Numbered from the stretch's first letter, positions 34,964 to 42,839 are shown. The stretch: 64,000 bases of DNA from Paenibacillus_V sp046244365 (GCF_046244365.1 NZ_CP176395.1:6448001-6512000), one strand, 5' to 3'. The notes: generated by a model from the letters alone, not told the origin. Translations and numbers: made by a program.

Positions 34964-36115
34964 TTATAGCGATTTTGAGCCGAACAGGGCATCCAATCCG
35001 ATCGTCGCCGCTCCCACGGCGGAGCCGAATTCCTTCCAGTACGAAGAACGGATCGGCGCTGCTTCGCGCAGCGAAGCCTCGTAGTACGCAATTCGTTCCT
35101 TGAGCACATGCAGGTACGTCTCGTTATGCGTAATCCAGCCGTTCAGCACGAGCAGCTCCGGATTAAGCACCTGCAGCGCGCTTCCGCAATAAGCGGAGAT
35201 CTTTTCCGTCATCTCCGTAAGCAGCAGGGCGAACGGCTCCTCCCGCTGCAAGCCGAGCTCCACGAATTTACCGATCGTCTCCTCGGGAGTTAGCCCCTTG
35301 AACGGTTCCGAATGGGCTCGCTGCAAGCTTTCCGCCAGAACCCCCGTCGTATAAGGAACGAAGGCGGACATTCTTCCCGCTTCGCCGCCGGAGCCGCGGT
35401 AAATCCGGTTGTCGATCAAAATCCCGGCTCCCACACCGTAATCAAGCAAAATGTAGACGATCGTATGGAACCCCTGCGCCGTTCCGCTGAATCGTTCCGC
35501 GAAGCCGTGAGCATCCAAATCGTTAACCAGCTTGACCTGCATGCCGGTGCTGTCCGACAGCCAATGTGCGAGCGGAAATTCTTTCAGCTTCAAATACGTA
35601 GACTCCGTCACGCAGCCGCGCTCTTCGTCGATCACCCCGGGTAAGGAAACGCCTAAATGCCGGATCTTATCGGAGCTGACGCCCTGACGCGCCAGAAAGC
35701 CGCCGATCAATCCTGGAAGCGTTTGGCGCAGCTGCACTTCCCCGATCAGCAGCGCCGACTTTTCGCTACCGATCACTTCCCCGCGCAAATTGAGCAGCAC
35801 GATTCGCGCAGCCCTGTAGGACAAATCGACCCCGAGCGAGTACCCGCTATCCGCCTGGATATCGAGAATTATTTGCTTTCTTCCGACGCCGGAGCCGGAG
35901 GTCCCTTTCTCATACACGACGCCTTCCCGGATCGCTTCGTCGATCAGGACCGATACCGTTGTCGGGCTTAGCTTGGTTTGGCGCGCAAGCTCTACCCGGG
36001 ACATCGGACCGTCGTGATACAGAAGATGCAGGAGCAGCGCTTTGTTGCTTTCCTTCATTTTTTGCTGCGTGGCGTTTTTGGCGACCGGCTGTCCGGGTTT
36101 ATCGATGCTCTTCAT
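34964..36115 (-). CDS. ROK family transcriptional repressor, XylR/NagC-like
   Basis: A 383-residue protein with an N-terminal winged helix (MSRVELARQTKLSPTTVSVLIDEAIREG) joined to a ROK kinase-like fold (GYSLGVDLSYRAARIVLLNLRGE; VNDLDAHGFAERF; LLDYGVGAGILIDNRIYRGSGGEAGR). The canonical ROK zinc cluster CXCGXXGC is not visible in the expected place, as in several XylR-like regulators. It probably represses its own promoter through the 25-bp palindrome at 36140-36164 and releases on binding a sugar, controlling the PIG-L gene downstream. Confidence 0.88.
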   Translation of the reverse strand: MKSIDKPGQPVAKNATQQKMKESNKALLLHLLYHDGPMSRVELARQTKLSPTTVSVLIDEAIREGVVYEKGTSGSGVGRKQIILDIQADSGYSLGVDLSYRAARIVLLNLRGEVIGSEKSALLIGEVQLRQTLPGLIGGFLARQGVSSDKIRHLGVSLPGVIDEERGCVTESTYLKLKEFPLAHWLSDSTGMQVKLVNDLDAHGFAERFSGTAQGFHTIVYILLDYGVGAGILIDNRIYRGSGGEAGRMSAFVPYTTGVLAESLQRAHSEPFKGLTPEETIGKFVELGLQREEPFALLLTEMTEKISAYCGSALQVLNPELLVLNGWITHNETYLHVLKERIAYYEASLREAAPIRSSYWKEFGSAVGAATIGLDALFGSKSL

Positions 36116-36139
36116 AGCTGGGAAACTCCTCCTTTCTAT

Positions 36140-36164
36140 TTAATTATTCCAGTGGACAAATTAA
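36140..36164. promoter_or_regulatory. palindromic operator upstream of ROK repressor
   Basis: TTAATTATTCC (36140-36150), AGT, GGACAAATTAA (36154-36164): 9 of 11 arm positions pair. It lies 24 bases before the ROK ATG. Shape and position fit a XylR/NagC-type operator. Confidence 0.6.
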
Positions 36165-36218
36165 TTCATTTCCCAAGATGGTAGCATAGGCTGACAACTA
36201 CGTCAATCTCCCTATAAC

Positions 36219-36244
36219 GAACAAGGCTGATTTCAGCCCTGTTC
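36219..36244 (-). terminator. hairpin overlapping stop of SOS-box gene
   Basis: GAACAAGGCTGA (36219-36230) pairs with TCAGCCCTGTTC (36233-36244), one mismatch. The loop is only two bases and the T run is weak, so termination may be partial. Confidence 0.45.
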
Positions 36245-36451
36245 GCCCTCCTGATTGCCGATCAGCGCCCTTACCACTTGCTTGACGCCGCGCTCCAATT
36301 CGCCGATCTTGTTCAGCAGCTCCGGTTCTCGCTCGTAAGCGTCCACCGCCCGCAAAAATCCGTCCTTATCGATGCCATGCTTGGCCGCGAGCTCATAAGC
36401 CGCTTTTCTTAACCGCCTGCAATGCTCGTCGCGAGTCATAGGCCGAGACAA
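36233..36451 (-). CDS. small SOS-box-controlled protein, unknown function
   Basis: A 72-residue highly charged helical protein (MSRPMTRDEHCRRLRKAAY at the start; LLNKIGELERGVKQVVRALIG near the end) with no membrane segment. TTG 36451 has GGGGTGAT at the right distance; GTG 36460 or ATG 36457 in the same frame would overlap that site. A LexA-type box sits between its -10 element and the start, so it is probably induced by DNA damage. It does not resemble YneA (no membrane anchor or LysM) or Spo0E as I know them. The C-terminal coiled segment hints at a protein-binding role. I do not recognise the family. Confidence 0.6.
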   Translation of the reverse strand: MSRPMTRDEHCRRLRKAAYELAAKHGIDKDGFLRAVDAYEREPELLNKIGELERGVKQVVRALIGNQEGEQG

Positions 36452-36467
36452 TATCATCACCCCATAT

Positions 36468-36524
36468 AGAACGTTTGTTCGTGTAATTTTCTATATTATA
36501 TGCGAACAAAGCGCAAACGATCAA
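36468..36524 (-). promoter_or_regulatory. promoter with LexA (SOS) box
   Basis: On the minus strand TTGATC (36519-36524), 18-base spacer, perfect TATAAT (36495-36500), then CGAACAAACGTTCT (36468-36481). That matches the Bacillus LexA consensus CGAACRNRYGTTYC at 13 of 14 positions and lies about at +7 to +20. Confidence 0.7.
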
Positions 36525-36551
36525 TAAAAAAGATCAGGAAAATATTCCTGA
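36525..36551 (-). terminator. terminator-like hairpin in non-coding region
   Basis: TCAGGAA (36534-36540), AATA, TTCCTGA (36545-36551), followed on the minus strand by TCTTTTTTATT. No minus-strand gene lies directly upstream; it would end a read-through transcript from the RNA region above. Confidence 0.6.
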
Positions 36552-36679
36552 CCCGAAGCGGAAAGAACGGCTCATGAAACGGGTTGCGAGCCAGGATAAA
36601 CGCCTACCGGCGTCTTTTGACGCTGGCGTTTACCGTAGGTGGAGAGCCGCATCCGAGGATATACCTTCTGATACACAAA

Positions 36680-36906
36680 TAAAAGGACTCCTTTCGGAGT
36701 CCCTAACGGTGAATTGATTTGGTCAATCTGTCCTGAACCTTTTTTGAATCTCAGGCTTAGCCTTCATTGACTTTATGCAGTACAGGGTACTACATCATGG
36801 TCTCTGGGGCACATCCCCTCGCTTCTTTATATAGATTCAACAACAACTTTCCTCGGTAGTATTCGTTAGGTAGCCCAACGGAACCACGCCTCTCTTTTCA
36901 CCGTTA
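36680..36906 (-). ncRNA. candidate structured non-coding RNA
   Basis: On the minus strand TAACGGTGAA (36906-36897) pairs perfectly with TTCACCGTTA (36713-36704), enclosing 183 bases without an open frame. Inside are a TTGAATC/GATTCAA helix (36840-36834 with 36750-36744), a GGGG-AUGUG-CCCC hairpin, a GUAGUAC/GUACUGC hairpin, a GGC-UAA-GCC hairpin and a GUUGGG/CCUAAC hairpin. A GAAA-capped terminator (GGACTCC/GGAGTCC, 36702-36685) with TTTTATTT follows at once. A closing stem plus terminator suggests a stand-alone RNA of about 225 nt. It is not recognisably tmRNA, RNase P, SRP RNA or a T-box; a 6S-like or raiA-type RNA is possible, but I cannot confirm it. Confidence 0.5.
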
Positions 36907-36980
36907 ATAGTATGATGTCCCGGGTAAGCGTCCGTTATGCAAAAAACTTTATTCACGCCGTCAAGAAGCTTCTCCGTTAC

Positions 36981-37325
36981 TTAGGAAGCGTCATTTGCAG
37001 GAAATGCGGGAAGGTCTCGACGATCGAGCTGCTTCTTTTCATACACGGCGGCACTTAGATAGCGGTCGAGGTTTTTGCCGATCCGACCGTCCAAGGCGAG
37101 CTGCTGAGAGGCATGATTGAGCTGATCGAGCGTGCTCTCCAGGGAGAGCATGACTTGATGCAAATTGCTCCGCACCCCCCGTTCGGCTTTATTTTCCAGC
37201 ACCGAATAGATCGAAGCATAGGAAACGGCGCCGATCAACGCAAGCGGAATCATGATCGCAACGATCAGCAGGATGGTCAGCCGGTTTTTAAGCGAATATG
37301 GAATAAAACGTTTGATCAAGACCAT
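36981..37325 (-). pseudogene. N-terminal stump of a YesM-like sensor kinase
   Basis: From ATG 37325 (GGAGGAGTAACG upstream) the frame encodes 114 residues: a membrane helix (LTILLIVAIMIPLALIGAVSY) and the start of an extracellular sensor (VLENKAERGVRSNLHQVMLS). It matches the beginning of YesM-type kinases such as the two intact copies in this window, and then stops after LPAFPANDAS. The rest of the sensor, HAMP, kinase and ATPase domains are absent, and the candidate RNA follows. A deletion or rearrangement near 37010-37030 has removed about 450 codons and any partner regulator. Confidence 0.8.
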
Positions 37326-37470
37326 CGTTACTCCTCCATTGCGCATTGCTTCGCCGGTAAAACATTCCGTCCGCACCTTTTGGGAGCGTTTTCGAAAACC
37401 GCGAAAAAAAATAAGATTGACCTTCCGGACGAACAACGAAAGAAAGGCGGGTTTTATGCCGCCTTTCATT

Positions 37471-38061
37471 TTAGTCGAAATCGTACCTCTCTTCTTTCCA
37501 CGGGTCGCCGTACATGTGATAGCCGTTCCTTTCCCAGAAGCCCGGCTTGTCCTTCGCGATGAACTCGACGCCGCGCAGCCACTTGGCGCTTTTCCAGAAG
37601 TACAGATGCGGCACGACCATGCGCACCGGATACCCGTGCTCCGGCGAGAGGAGCTCGCCGTTATGCTTTATTCCGAAAAAAGACGTTTCCGCAAGAAAAT
37701 CCTCGAGGGGCAGGTTCGTCGACCATCCGCCTTCGGCATGCAGCATGACGAATTTCGCTTCGGGCTTCAGCTTTACCCTGTCCATGACGGTCGACACGGC
37801 TACGCCTTCCCATAAGTTATCCAGCTTCGACCAGGTCGTCACGCAGTGGATGTCATTGTGGAATTGCCGCCGTGGCAGCGCCATAAACTCTTTATAAGGA
37901 ACGGTTTGTTCTTCCTCTATAAGACCGAAGACGCGTAAATCCCATTTGCTCATATCCCGGTAGTACGGCACCTCTCCGTAATGCAGCACCGGAAAGCCTT
38001 CAGTCAGCTTCTGTCCGGGCGGTACCCGGTCTTTATGCTGCTGTACGTTTGTTTCGTCCAC
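37471..38061 (-). CDS. sulfite oxidase-like molybdopterin oxidoreductase, YuiH type
   Basis: A 196-residue single-domain molybdopterin protein of the sulfite-oxidase/MsrP superfamily. The cofactor Cys lies in NDIHCVTTWSKLDNLWEGV, followed by FVMLHAEGGWSTNLPLEDFL and HGYPVRMVVPHLYFWKSAKWLRGVEF, the standard order. No signal peptide, so it is probably cytoplasmic like YuiH. GTG 38061 is chosen because GGGAGG lies seven bases upstream; an open frame further up covers the promoter. No haem or membrane partner gene is adjacent; the substrate is unknown. Confidence 0.9.
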   Translation of the reverse strand: MDETNVQQHKDRVPPGQKLTEGFPVLHYGEVPYYRDMSKWDLRVFGLIEEEQTVPYKEFMALPRRQFHNDIHCVTTWSKLDNLWEGVAVSTVMDRVKLKPEAKFVMLHAEGGWSTNLPLEDFLAETSFFGIKHNGELLSPEHGYPVRMVVPHLYFWKSAKWLRGVEFIAKDKPGFWERNGYHMYGDPWKEERYDFD

Positions 38062-38282
38062 GGATGCGCCTCCCGCTTCAAAATCATGCATTGACGATAT
38101 TATAACCGATTTCCGCTGCCTAAACTTATAATTTTCAAGCCGATTCGACACAAAATTTGTTAAATCGACACGCATAATCTTCAAATGACAACATTCAACA
38201 CTTACAAACCGTGCGGCTCATGTGCTAAAATGAAACTATTATTCTCGCATTCAGATGTAATGACGAAGGAAGGAACTTATTC

Positions 38283-38846
38283 ATGAAACGGAAATCCATT
38301 ACTTTTTTATGTATAGGGTTGCTGGTTTTCGGCCTGTTGATCGCACTGGCAATCTGGCAGCAATCGGCTTACCTGTTATATGCGGCTAGCGCCGTTCCGC
38401 TACTGATCGTGCCGTTCATACCCGATATTCGTTCCAACCAGCATTTGAAAGCTTCCCGCAAAGACAACGTGCAAATTTATAAGCTCGCCACTATAGAAGG
38501 AGCGCCGGCCAACCATTTGATCGTACAGTTCGAGCCGGGCAAAGTAAACTGGAACCGCAAAATGCTGTACGTCAGCATGAAGGATGCGCCAACCGTTGCG
38601 AAGGACGTTTTCGCGCCGGATTCCGCCTCCGTGCCGGTCCTTACCTTTGATCTGGTGCTCCATAAACGCAAGTCGGATTTGATCGGCATTCTGCTCCAGA
38701 ACGTCAAGCAGCGGACGTCCAGCTTTTCGTTTACGACGGAAGAAATCACGCGCCTCGTTATCCGGCTCGAGGATTTGGCTGAGCCCGCAGCTCCGGCCCG
38801 CTCCATCGCCGCCGCTCAAACGAGAAGCAAACGCATGCAGGCCTAA
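38283..38846 (+). CDS. hypothetical membrane-anchored protein
   Basis: A 187-residue protein with two hydrophobic helices at the N-terminus (ITFLCIGLLVFGLLIALAIW, then YLLYAASAVPLLIVPFI) and a soluble C-terminal domain of about 130 residues (VQFEPGKVNWNRKMLYVSMKD; VLTFDLVLHKRKSDLIGILL) predicted mainly beta. The last 20 residues are Ala/Arg-rich. GAAGGAACTTATTC precedes the ATG. No family is recognised; similar short proteins are frequent in Paenibacillaceae. It is divergent from the molybdoenzyme gene. Confidence 0.65.
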   Translation: MKRKSITFLCIGLLVFGLLIALAIWQQSAYLLYAASAVPLLIVPFIPDIRSNQHLKASRKDNVQIYKLATIEGAPANHLIVQFEPGKVNWNRKMLYVSMKDAPTVAKDVFAPDSASVPVLTFDLVLHKRKSDLIGILLQNVKQRTSSFSFTTEEITRLVIRLEDLAEPAAPARSIAAAQTRSKRMQA

Positions 38847-38869
38847 GCCATACCCGCTATAAATTTCCC

Positions 38870-38897
38870 AAGACCCCGGATGCTTATCCGGGGTCTT
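38870..38897. terminator. bidirectional terminator
   Basis: Twelve-base perfect arms AAGACCCCGGAT (38870-38881) and ATCCGGGGTCTT (38886-38897) between two convergent genes. Confidence 0.8.
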
Positions 38898-38911
38898 GCC
38901 GTTGTCGCCCG

Positions 38912-39928
38912 TTATTGGAAGTACCCTGCCGCTTCTTGCACAACTCGCTGCATCGGCAAATGGTACGGGCATTTCTCCTCGCACAGCGGTTTCTCCCGGC
39001 AAGGCTCGTAATCCGCGCAAGAAAACAGCTTCTCCTTATGCTTAAGGTAAAACGCGTCTCCCTTCGGAAGCAGCCCGAACGTTTGACGTACCTGGCTGGA
39101 AATCATGATGTCCGGAATCGGAATTTCCAGCGGGCACGAGCAATAATTGCACCTCCTGCAATTATGCTCCCCAAGCTGTTCAGCCAGACGTTCGAGTTCG
39201 CGTCTCTCCGCTTGCTCTACTTCATGCTCGAACGCCGCCAAGTTTTGCTTGACCTCATCCGTGCTCACCATTCCCGAAATCGTAACGTGAACGTCCTGGC
39301 TGTAAGGATAGCGCATCGCCTTGTCCACCGGTTGAATAAAGCCCCCCGACAACGGCTTCATGGCGACACGGCCCATATCCAGCTCCGTCAGTTTCGGAAT
39401 CAGCTCCCTCAGCGCAAAAGGCTGTGCTAAATTCAGATGAAACAGCACCTGATCGAAGCTTCCGGATGCAATCCATTTCGCCAACAGCTCGGGACGATGC
39501 CCCGTCAAGCCGATATGACGGATCTTGCCCTGCTGTTTCGCTTCCAGAGCCGCTACATAAGCGCCTTCTTCCTCCATGGCCTTCTTAAACTCATGAACGT
39601 AATTGACATAGTGAATTTGCAGCAAATCGATCGTATCCGTCTGGAGCCGATTCAAGCTTCTTTCGATTTCCTCTTTGGCGGAAGCATAATCGCGCTTGCC
39701 CGTCTTGGTCGCCAAGAAATACTCGTCCCGGCGCTTGCCGATGCAAGCCCCTACGATTTCCTCGCTCTTGCCGTACGCGGCGGCCGTATCTATGTAATTA
39801 ATGCCTCGATCGAGCGCATAATGGAGCGCAGCATGAGCTTGCTCGAAGGGCACATGCGGCAGATTCATCGCGCCAAAGCCGAGCGCCGAAACCTTGTAGC
39901 CGATTTTTCCGAATGTCCGGTATCGCAA
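38912..39928 (-). CDS. aldo/keto reductase with C-terminal Fe-S cluster domain
   Basis: A 338-residue protein. The aldo/keto reductase barrel begins GYKVSALGFGAMNLPHV, with the tetrad residues in YIDTAAAYGKSEEIVG, LATKTGKRD and LLQIHYVNYV. The C-terminal 80 residues carry two cysteine groups, CRRCNYCSCPLEIPIPDIM and CADYEPCREKPLCEEKCPYHLPM, typical of 4Fe-4S ferredoxin-like extensions in this subfamily. Such enzymes probably pass electrons between NAD(P)H and Fe-S partners; substrates are unknown. Monocistronic. Confidence 0.9.
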   Translation of the reverse strand: MRYRTFGKIGYKVSALGFGAMNLPHVPFEQAHAALHYALDRGINYIDTAAAYGKSEEIVGACIGKRRDEYFLATKTGKRDYASAKEEIERSLNRLQTDTIDLLQIHYVNYVHEFKKAMEEEGAYVAALEAKQQGKIRHIGLTGHRPELLAKWIASGSFDQVLFHLNLAQPFALRELIPKLTELDMGRVAMKPLSGGFIQPVDKAMRYPYSQDVHVTISGMVSTDEVKQNLAAFEHEVEQAERRELERLAEQLGEHNCRRCNYCSCPLEIPIPDIMISSQVRQTFGLLPKGDAFYLKHKEKLFSCADYEPCREKPLCEEKCPYHLPMQRVVQEAAGYFQ

Positions 39929-40078
39929 AAAGCTTCCCTCCCCATTTGAAGCCGCAGGATCGCGCGGCTTGCCCTAGCTCTCCCTGCGGTCATTCCGCAG
40001 CTCATGTATTTTCCTCCCTCATTATATCACGGGAGAAACGGCCTTACGACAGCCCTGCGCACGGATGAAAGCGGCAAA

Positions 40079-40104
40079 ACCCCCGCCGGCGTGCAGGCGG
40101 GGGT
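40079..40104 (-). terminator. terminator after rsgI
   Basis: ACCCCCGCC (40079-40087) pairs with GGCGGGGGT (40096-40104), followed by TTTTGCC on the minus strand. It is 12 bases beyond the rsgI stop. Confidence 0.75.
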
Positions 40105-40116
40105 GATGGTGAACCG

Positions 40117-41478
40117 TTACCGGTTGTCTCGGTCTCTGCGATCGTCGTTGTTTCTATCGCGATTGGAATCATCGTTCTTTTTGCGATCGTCAGCCTGCTT
40201 TTTCTCGTCTTCCTTGCGCTTCTCTTCTTCCTTTTTCCGGTCCTGTTCCTTCTTCTTCTCTTCTTCTTTCTTTTTCTCTTCCAGTTCTTTCTTTCTCTCT
40301 TCTTCTTTTTTCTTCTCCTCTAGCTCCTTGCGCTTATCGTCTTCCCGTTTTTTTTCATCTTCCTTCCTTTTATCTTCATCCTTTTTTTTTCGATCGTCGT
40401 CATCGTCTTTCTTCTTGTCATCCTGTTTTTTCTGATCGTCGCGCTTGTCGTCGTCTTGTTTCCTAGGATCGGTTGTCGGACGTTGATTTATCGGTTTGAA
40501 GGATGGAGTAGGAGTTGGGGTTGGCTTGGCGGTTTGCTTGCCTGGCGTTGTGCTCGGCTTCGGCGTAGGCGTCGCTTTTCCTTTTTTCTTATCGTCCTCT
40601 TGCTTCTCTTTCTTTTTCTCTTCCTGCTTCTGCTCGTTCTTCTTGTTCAGTTCGCCTGATTTCTCTTCCGTAACGAGCGCTTTCAGACTGTCCTTGCTGA
40701 GCTTGTTCGTATTGATCAGCTCGCTTAGACCCCCCGCTTCTTTCGCGATTTCATGAACGGACGTCTGCTTGAGCTTCTCGATCGTAACGTTCTGCCCGTT
40801 CTCCTTGGCGCTCAGGTAAACGGAATATTTGCCTGGAGAAAGATCCGCCGCCTTCGCCGTTTCGCGCAGCTCCTTCGGAACCGGGAACGACTTGACTTCG
40901 TATTTCTCGGACGTATCCGGATGCGTCTGTTTGATATGATCGGACACTTCCCGGCGCATTTGCTCGCTAATGATCGAATCGTTCAGCTTCGTCGTTTCGC
41001 TGACGAGCGCGCTCGTAATGATGATGTCCCCTTCGCCCTGCTTCATGGCCTCGAGGTTCTCCGCTTTGCTGAGCACGGCTTCCGCTACCTTATCGAGCTT
41101 CTTGCCGTTATACTCGATGCCCGCGATCAGCTTTGCCCCGTCGTCGTTCAGGCCTCTCATCTCGCGCACCTTCTGCTGCTCGTCGATCCCGAGCTCGATG
41201 CTGGGATTGATATCGATGGATACATACGCCACGACCGTTTTATCCGCGAACCAATCCGACCAACCTGCAAACAGCACCACACAGAACAAGACAGCAGCAG
41301 CGGCTGTGGAAGACAGTGCAATTATCGGAGCCCTTCTCCCTATTTCTCGCCTGGCAAACATAATTTCTTCGCCGACCTGGCAATTCCGACCGTTTCGCCG
41401 TATTTTCTCGAACGAACCTTCCGGCGTCATCACGATCAGACTGTCGTCTGTCAGCTCCATGACGACTCCCCTACTCAT
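40117..41478 (-). CDS. rsgI: anti-sigma-I factor RsgI-like
   Basis: A 453-residue membrane anti-sigma factor. The cytoplasmic N-terminal domain (RGVVMELTDDSLIVMTPEGSF) is followed by one helix (IIALSSTAAAAVLFCVVLFAGW) and the conserved extracellular domain (AYVSIDINPSIELGIDEQQKVREM). The outer C-terminus, from about residue 260, is extremely biased: a Pro/Thr stretch (TPTPKPSTTPGK) then some 100 residues almost only of Lys, Glu, Asp and Arg, with no carbohydrate-binding module. ATG 41478 has AGGAG eight bases upstream and overlaps the sigI stop by eight bases. RsgI holds SigI inactive until an envelope or heat signal. Confidence 0.92.
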   Translation of the reverse strand: MSRGVVMELTDDSLIVMTPEGSFEKIRRNGRNCQVGEEIMFARREIGRRAPIIALSSTAAAAVLFCVVLFAGWSDWFADKTVVAYVSIDINPSIELGIDEQQKVREMRGLNDDGAKLIAGIEYNGKKLDKVAEAVLSKAENLEAMKQGEGDIIITSALVSETTKLNDSIISEQMRREVSDHIKQTHPDTSEKYEVKSFPVPKELRETAKAADLSPGKYSVYLSAKENGQNVTIEKLKQTSVHEIAKEAGGLSELINTNKLSKDSLKALVTEEKSGELNKKNEQKQEEKKKEKQEDDKKKGKATPTPKPSTTPGKQTAKPTPTPTPSFKPINQRPTTDPRKQDDDKRDDQKKQDDKKKDDDDDRKKKDEDKRKEDEKKREDDKRKELEEKKKEEERKKELEEKKKEEEKKKEQDRKKEEEKRKEDEKKQADDRKKNDDSNRDRNNDDRRDRDNR

Positions 41479-42280
41479 CCCGCTCACTCCTGTTCACTAC
41501 GATGTCATCGATATGTAAGTAATCCCGTAAATACGGATACGGACCGTTGATGATGAGCGCTACGGCGATGATGAACTTCCTGTTTCGCTCCAGCGTTTTG
41601 CGGGATACGCCCGCAATTTCCATCAACTCCTTTATCGGCATCATCCGTTTGCTCAGCAGCGTCCGCATCATCTGCGAATCGGTGGCCAGCATAAAGCCGA
41701 TCGCCATTAGCATTTGGCGGGAATCCGAATGCTTGGGCGACATGTCGACCAGATCGGCAAACCGGATGTCGAATTGCGAGAGCACGCCGCTTAAATCCGC
41801 GATTTCGCTCTGCCTTTCTTCCATACCCTTCTGTTTCTCGTACTGCTCGATTGCCTGATGGATCTCAACCGGGTTCACGATGTTGTCTTCGTCGTCATAA
41901 GCATCGAACGAGCTGTAAGGCACATTCTGCGCAAAACGCTGTTCCTTGCGCACATGGTCGATCAGCCGTCTGCGAATGACCGTTTCGGCGAAGCTGAGAA
42001 AAGATCTCCCCGCGCCGGAAGAAAACTGGTTGACCGCTTCGTTGAAGGCAACAAGCGCAATGCTGAACTCATCATCTCTTGCGGGATCGATGTATCGTTT
42101 ACAGAAGCGGCTTGTTACTTTTGCCACATAAGGCTGGTAATCGGTAATAAATTGGTTGCGCAAGCGCAAATCGCCCTCTTGAATGCGTTCCACCTGCTGC
42201 TCAGGCGTCTGCACATTCGATGTATCCGGACGGTGAGACTGGCTTCTTCCCAAAAATCGTTTAAACAAGACCAGTAACAA
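41471..42280 (-). CDS. sigI: RNA polymerase sigma factor SigI
   Basis: A 269-residue sigma factor of the SigI group. Region 2 is seen in LRNQFITDYQPYVAKVTSRFC and DEFSIALVAFNEAVNQFS, and the C-terminal SigI domain in LLSKRMMPIKELMEIAGVSRKTLERNRKF. TTG 42280 follows GAGGTG by about six bases; a GTG three codons earlier overlaps that site. It is co-transcribed with rsgI. SigI controls heat and cell-wall genes in bacilli and cellulosome genes in clostridia. A candidate self-regulated promoter lies upstream. Confidence 0.93.
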   Translation of the reverse strand: MLLVLFKRFLGRSQSHRPDTSNVQTPEQQVERIQEGDLRLRNQFITDYQPYVAKVTSRFCKRYIDPARDDEFSIALVAFNEAVNQFSSGAGRSFLSFAETVIRRRLIDHVRKEQRFAQNVPYSSFDAYDDEDNIVNPVEIHQAIEQYEKQKGMEERQSEIADLSGVLSQFDIRFADLVDMSPKHSDSRQMLMAIGFMLATDSQMMRTLLSKRMMPIKELMEIAGVSRKTLERNRKFIIAVALIINGPYPYLRDYLHIDDIVVNRSERDE

Positions 42281-42303
42281 AAAATCCACCTCACACTATA
42301 GGT

Positions 42304-42332
42304 TTCGCGACTCAATAGCTCGTTGCGGGGGT
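42304..42332 (-). promoter_or_regulatory. candidate SigI-type promoter of sigI-rsgI
   Basis: On the minus strand ACCCCC (42327-42332) and CGAA (42304-42307), 19 bases between. C-rich -35 and CGAA -10 elements are what is reported for SigI-dependent promoters, which are often autoregulated. No sigma-A promoter is obvious here. Confidence 0.45.
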
Positions 42333-42375
42333 ACGGAAACCGTCGGAAAAAATATGTTTAACTAGGCCTAAAGCC

Positions 42376-42669
42376 TCAGCTCATCATTCGCGTCTCCAAG
42401 GTGCCGTTCGCCCCTAAAAATATCCGTTTATTCGCGTTGTTGTTCAGCTTCACATTGCACATTTTCAGCTTGTGTTCATCCAATTCGTACGGCTCCCAAT
42501 CCGCCGTGCTATCCGCCAATCCGCGTTCCGTCAAAAAAGCAACGTATGTATCCGCCGCTTCTTCAAGCTCGTCCCAGCTTTTGGTCCCGTAATAAGGGAT
42601 GTCGTAACGGTTGATCAGCGGGCATGTATATATTTCCGATGTATGTTTATGCTTCAGTACGAATGGCAT
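42376..42669 (-). CDS. conserved small protein of unknown function
   Basis: A 97-residue soluble protein starting MPFVLKHKHTSEIYTCPLIN. ATG 42669 has AAAGGATGG upstream; the ATG three codons earlier overlaps that site. It is acidic in the middle (SWDELEEAADTYVAFL) and ends KRIFLGANGTLETRMMS. No motif is recognised. It looks like a Paenibacillaceae-specific orphan, expressed on its own between sigI and a zinc-finger protein. Confidence 0.6.
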   Translation of the reverse strand: MPFVLKHKHTSEIYTCPLINRYDIPYYGTKSWDELEEAADTYVAFLTERGLADSTADWEPYELDEHKLKMCNVKLNNNANKRIFLGANGTLETRMMS

Positions 42670-42821
42670 TGTTCCCATCCTTTATCGCCGAATTGGATGA
42701 TCTATCATTCCGGCTAGCGACAGCCTCTATCATTATAGCATATCCGTGCAAGCAACCGTACCCATAAGCGGATAACGGAGGAAAATCTCCTGTATTCCCC
42801 CGTCTCAGGCGAAAAAAGAAA

Positions 42822-42839
42822 ACGTCCCGTTAGGGACGT
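42822..42839 (-). terminator. terminator after zinc-finger-like gene
   Basis: ACGTCCC (42822-42828), GTTA, GGGACGT (42833-42839), followed on the minus strand by TTTTCTTTTTT. Confidence 0.75.

Noticed and set aside
36573..36716. 48-codon plus-strand frame starting MKRVASQDKRL
   Set aside because: No ribosome site, and it crosses the minus-strand terminator hairpin of the candidate RNA; it looks like chance.
36680..36980. Group I intron
   Set aside because: AGAGACC...AAAGTC and an ACATCAT/ATGATGT pairing recall the P7/P3 arrangement, but P7 would have only about three pairs, no P4-P6 core is visible, and the flanks do not join into an exon.
40004..40435. Serine/phenylalanine-rich plus-strand frame
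   Set aside because: It is the mirror of the Lys/Glu/Asp-rich tail of RsgI and has no start signals of its own.
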